A stretch of 6,854 bases of DNA, from contig CAZUZD010000319.1 in NCBI GenBank assembly GCA_964624465.1, positions 1 to 6,854 on the forward strand, read 5' to 3'. Source of the DNA: CAZUZD01 sp964624465 (lineage in GTDB: Bacteria; Planctomycetota; Planctomycetia; Isosphaerales; Isosphaeraceae). A program made the position numbers and the translations under genes. Every line of letters begins with the position of its first letter. The first letter of the stretch is position 1. This document shows, one piece after another, positions 6,166 through 6,854 of the stretch. A model generated the notes under the pieces. It worked only from the letters and a program-made list of their open reading frames with translations. It had not been told where the DNA came from and made no database searches.

Positions 6166-6174
6166 GAGACTTGG

Positions 6175-6525
6175 ATGATTTTGCCGGCCCCGCTCGTGTG
6201 GTGTACCGAGTGTCGGCGCATACTGGAGCGATTGGCGATGTTCGTGCTCGAAGAGGTCACCCGAATCGATGCGGACCGAGTCCGCTGCCGGATCAGCCGC
6301 GAGAAGATACCCCTGGAGTTCACGGTTCGCTTCGAGCAATTCGAAGCGGGCATTCGGGGGATGTATCTTGAGGGGATCTTGCAGAGTGAATCCTGGGAGC
6401 TCTCCAATCGCGATGAGTTCAGAGCGCTCCAGAAGGTGCTCTGGGCGTACGTCGACGGGGTGACCTTGGTCCTACCCAAGGCGATCGAATCGGATTGGCC
6501 GATAATAAGACCGCCACAGGGGTGA
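6175..6525 (+). CDS. Orphan small protein of unknown function
   Basis: A 116-residue protein that I do not recognise. It starts MILPAPLVWCTECRR, with one CxxC (C10, C13) and no second pair, so a zinc site is doubtful. Residues 23-70 look like alternating strands (EEVTRID, RVRCRIS, IPLEFTVRFEQF) and 84-100 like a helix followed by a strand. Composition is acidic and aromatic-containing, without a signal peptide or membrane segment. Codon choice is protein-like with moderate GC, between the AT-rich neighbour and the genome norm. ATG 6175 has only GAGA 5 bases upstream. ATG 6238 (residue 22) has GGAG 9 bases upstream and is a serious alternative giving 95 residues without the CxxC. The frame is open further upstream, but only through repeats. 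It may share origin with the HNH-like gene (inference). Confidence 0.55.
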   Translation: MILPAPLVWCTECRRILERLAMFVLEEVTRIDADRVRCRISREKIPLEFTVRFEQFEAGIRGMYLEGILQSESWELSNRDEFRALQKVLWAYVDGVTLVLPKAIESDWPIIRPPQG

Positions 6526-6540
6526 GGTCATGAGAAGTGG

Positions 6541-6588
6541 GGTCGCCCGGACAGCCCCCGGTTGTCCGGGTCGCGCGGCGACAGGCGG
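6541..6588 (+). repeat. REP-like element, family A copy 3 (diverged stem)
   Basis: CCCGGACA (6546-6553) pairs perfectly with TGTCCGGG (6563-6570) around a 9-base loop. The tail TCGCG-CGGCGACAGGCGG (6571-6588) matches the tails of copies 1 and 2 closely. Both stem arms differ from copies 1 and 2 yet still pair, and GTCG replaces GTAG before the stem. It begins 15 bases after the orphan gene's stop, repeating the 3'-end placement of copy 1. Confidence 0.65.
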
Positions 6589-6752
6589 TTCGCGTTGTGC
6601 CTTCTGATGGTCTCAGGCCGGCGAGCCGAGGTGAGCATCCCTGCCTGGCCGCCGCGATCCGGCGATTTTCCGATCTCGATACGGGCTGGCGTGTGCCGGG
6701 GTCTCCATGATGCGACCACCAGACACCCGGTCCAGTCCCAAACGTTGTGGCC

Positions 6753-6854
6753 TCAGCGGCCCGGCCGGCGGGCGCCCTTGCGGTCGGGGCGGTAGCCGGT
6801 GGTGCCGGCGGGGCGGTCGCGGGCGACGCGGCGGCCGGCGCGGGGGGGATTGGA
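6753..6854 (-). CDS. Probable 3' end of a minus-strand gene, basic Arg/Gly-rich tail (partial)
   Basis: From the right edge the minus strand reads 33 codons then TGA (6755-6753). Apart from one codon and the stop, all end in G or C, nearly all in C, as expected for coding DNA in this genome. The residues are basic, including RVARDRPAGTTGYRPDRK, resembling the disordered C-terminal tails of RNA-binding proteins or helicases. No domain is visible, so no function is assigned. The frame begins exactly at the window edge, so the real gene would continue outside. Confidence 0.45.
   Translation of the reverse strand, partial: SNPPRAGRRVARDRPAGTTGYRPDRKGARRPGR

Larger units (their letters stand above)
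5833..6174. other. Gene-free stretch filled by REP-like repeats
   Basis: These 342 bases lie between the HNH-like and orphan genes. They hold an inverted pair of hairpin repeats (5853-5898 and 6027-6072) and a different palindrome at 6145-6165. The plus frame is open through it but translates the repeats themselves (for example LSLRDPDDLVVGAT) and shows no protein-like signal, so I do not call it coding. Confidence 0.6.

Noticed and set aside
5839..6174. Extending the orphan gene to a GTG at 5839 (228 residues)
   Set aside because: The added residues translate the REP-like repeats and lack protein-like character; repeats inserted in a spacer explain the open frame.
6562..6795. A 77-codon plus-strand frame near the right edge
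   Set aside because: It starts inside a REP-like repeat, has no SD, and overlaps the better-supported minus-strand tail.

Overview
The window is very GC-rich (my estimate is about 70% or more over most of its length). Its genes are ordinary chromosomal ones with strong C/G preference at third codon positions. A long membrane pentapeptide-repeat protein, a secreted DUF1264 protein and abundant small palindromic repeats together suggest a planctomycete, perhaps of the Isosphaeraceae. That is an inference from style and gene families; no rRNA or other marker is present. A 10-base run of N at 1194-1203 shows this is a draft scaffold.

Left part (1-1894): position 1 probably lies inside the 5' end of a minus-strand gene. 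A small cupin-fold protein is encoded on the plus strand (427-882). It converges on a minus-strand gene for a Tat-exported DUF1264 protein (946-1666). The two stop codons are 63 bases apart and a perfect 14-bp hairpin between them probably terminates both transcripts. The N-gap cuts the DUF1264 gene and breaks its frame artificially.

Middle (1895-4964): a 629-residue pentapeptide-repeat protein (minus) has two repeat blocks on either side of four membrane segments. It diverges from a YpfJ-type membrane-anchored zinc metallopeptidase (plus). The 301-base gap between their starts holds a candidate promoter for each. These genes are not an obvious pathway. The shared theme is only that several are membrane or envelope proteins.

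Right part (4965-6854): after a terminator the base composition drops sharply to roughly half GC. Here lies a gene for a CxxC...DH...CxxCN (HNH-nuclease-like) protein, followed by a short orphan gene. Around these two genes sit four REP-like palindromes. Three share one sequence family, two of them as an inverted pair with a perfect 33-bp match. The fourth has a different stem sequence. Three of the four carry GTAG immediately 5' of the stem, the architecture of REP elements mobilised by RAYT transposases. No RAYT gene is in the window. The last 102 bases look like the basic C-terminal tail of a minus-strand gene that enters from the right.

The most notable part is the 5.1-6.6 kb segment: an apparently acquired AT-richer nuclease-like gene, an orphan gene, and a cluster of two REP-like families. 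I see no evidence of a complete new multi-gene system.
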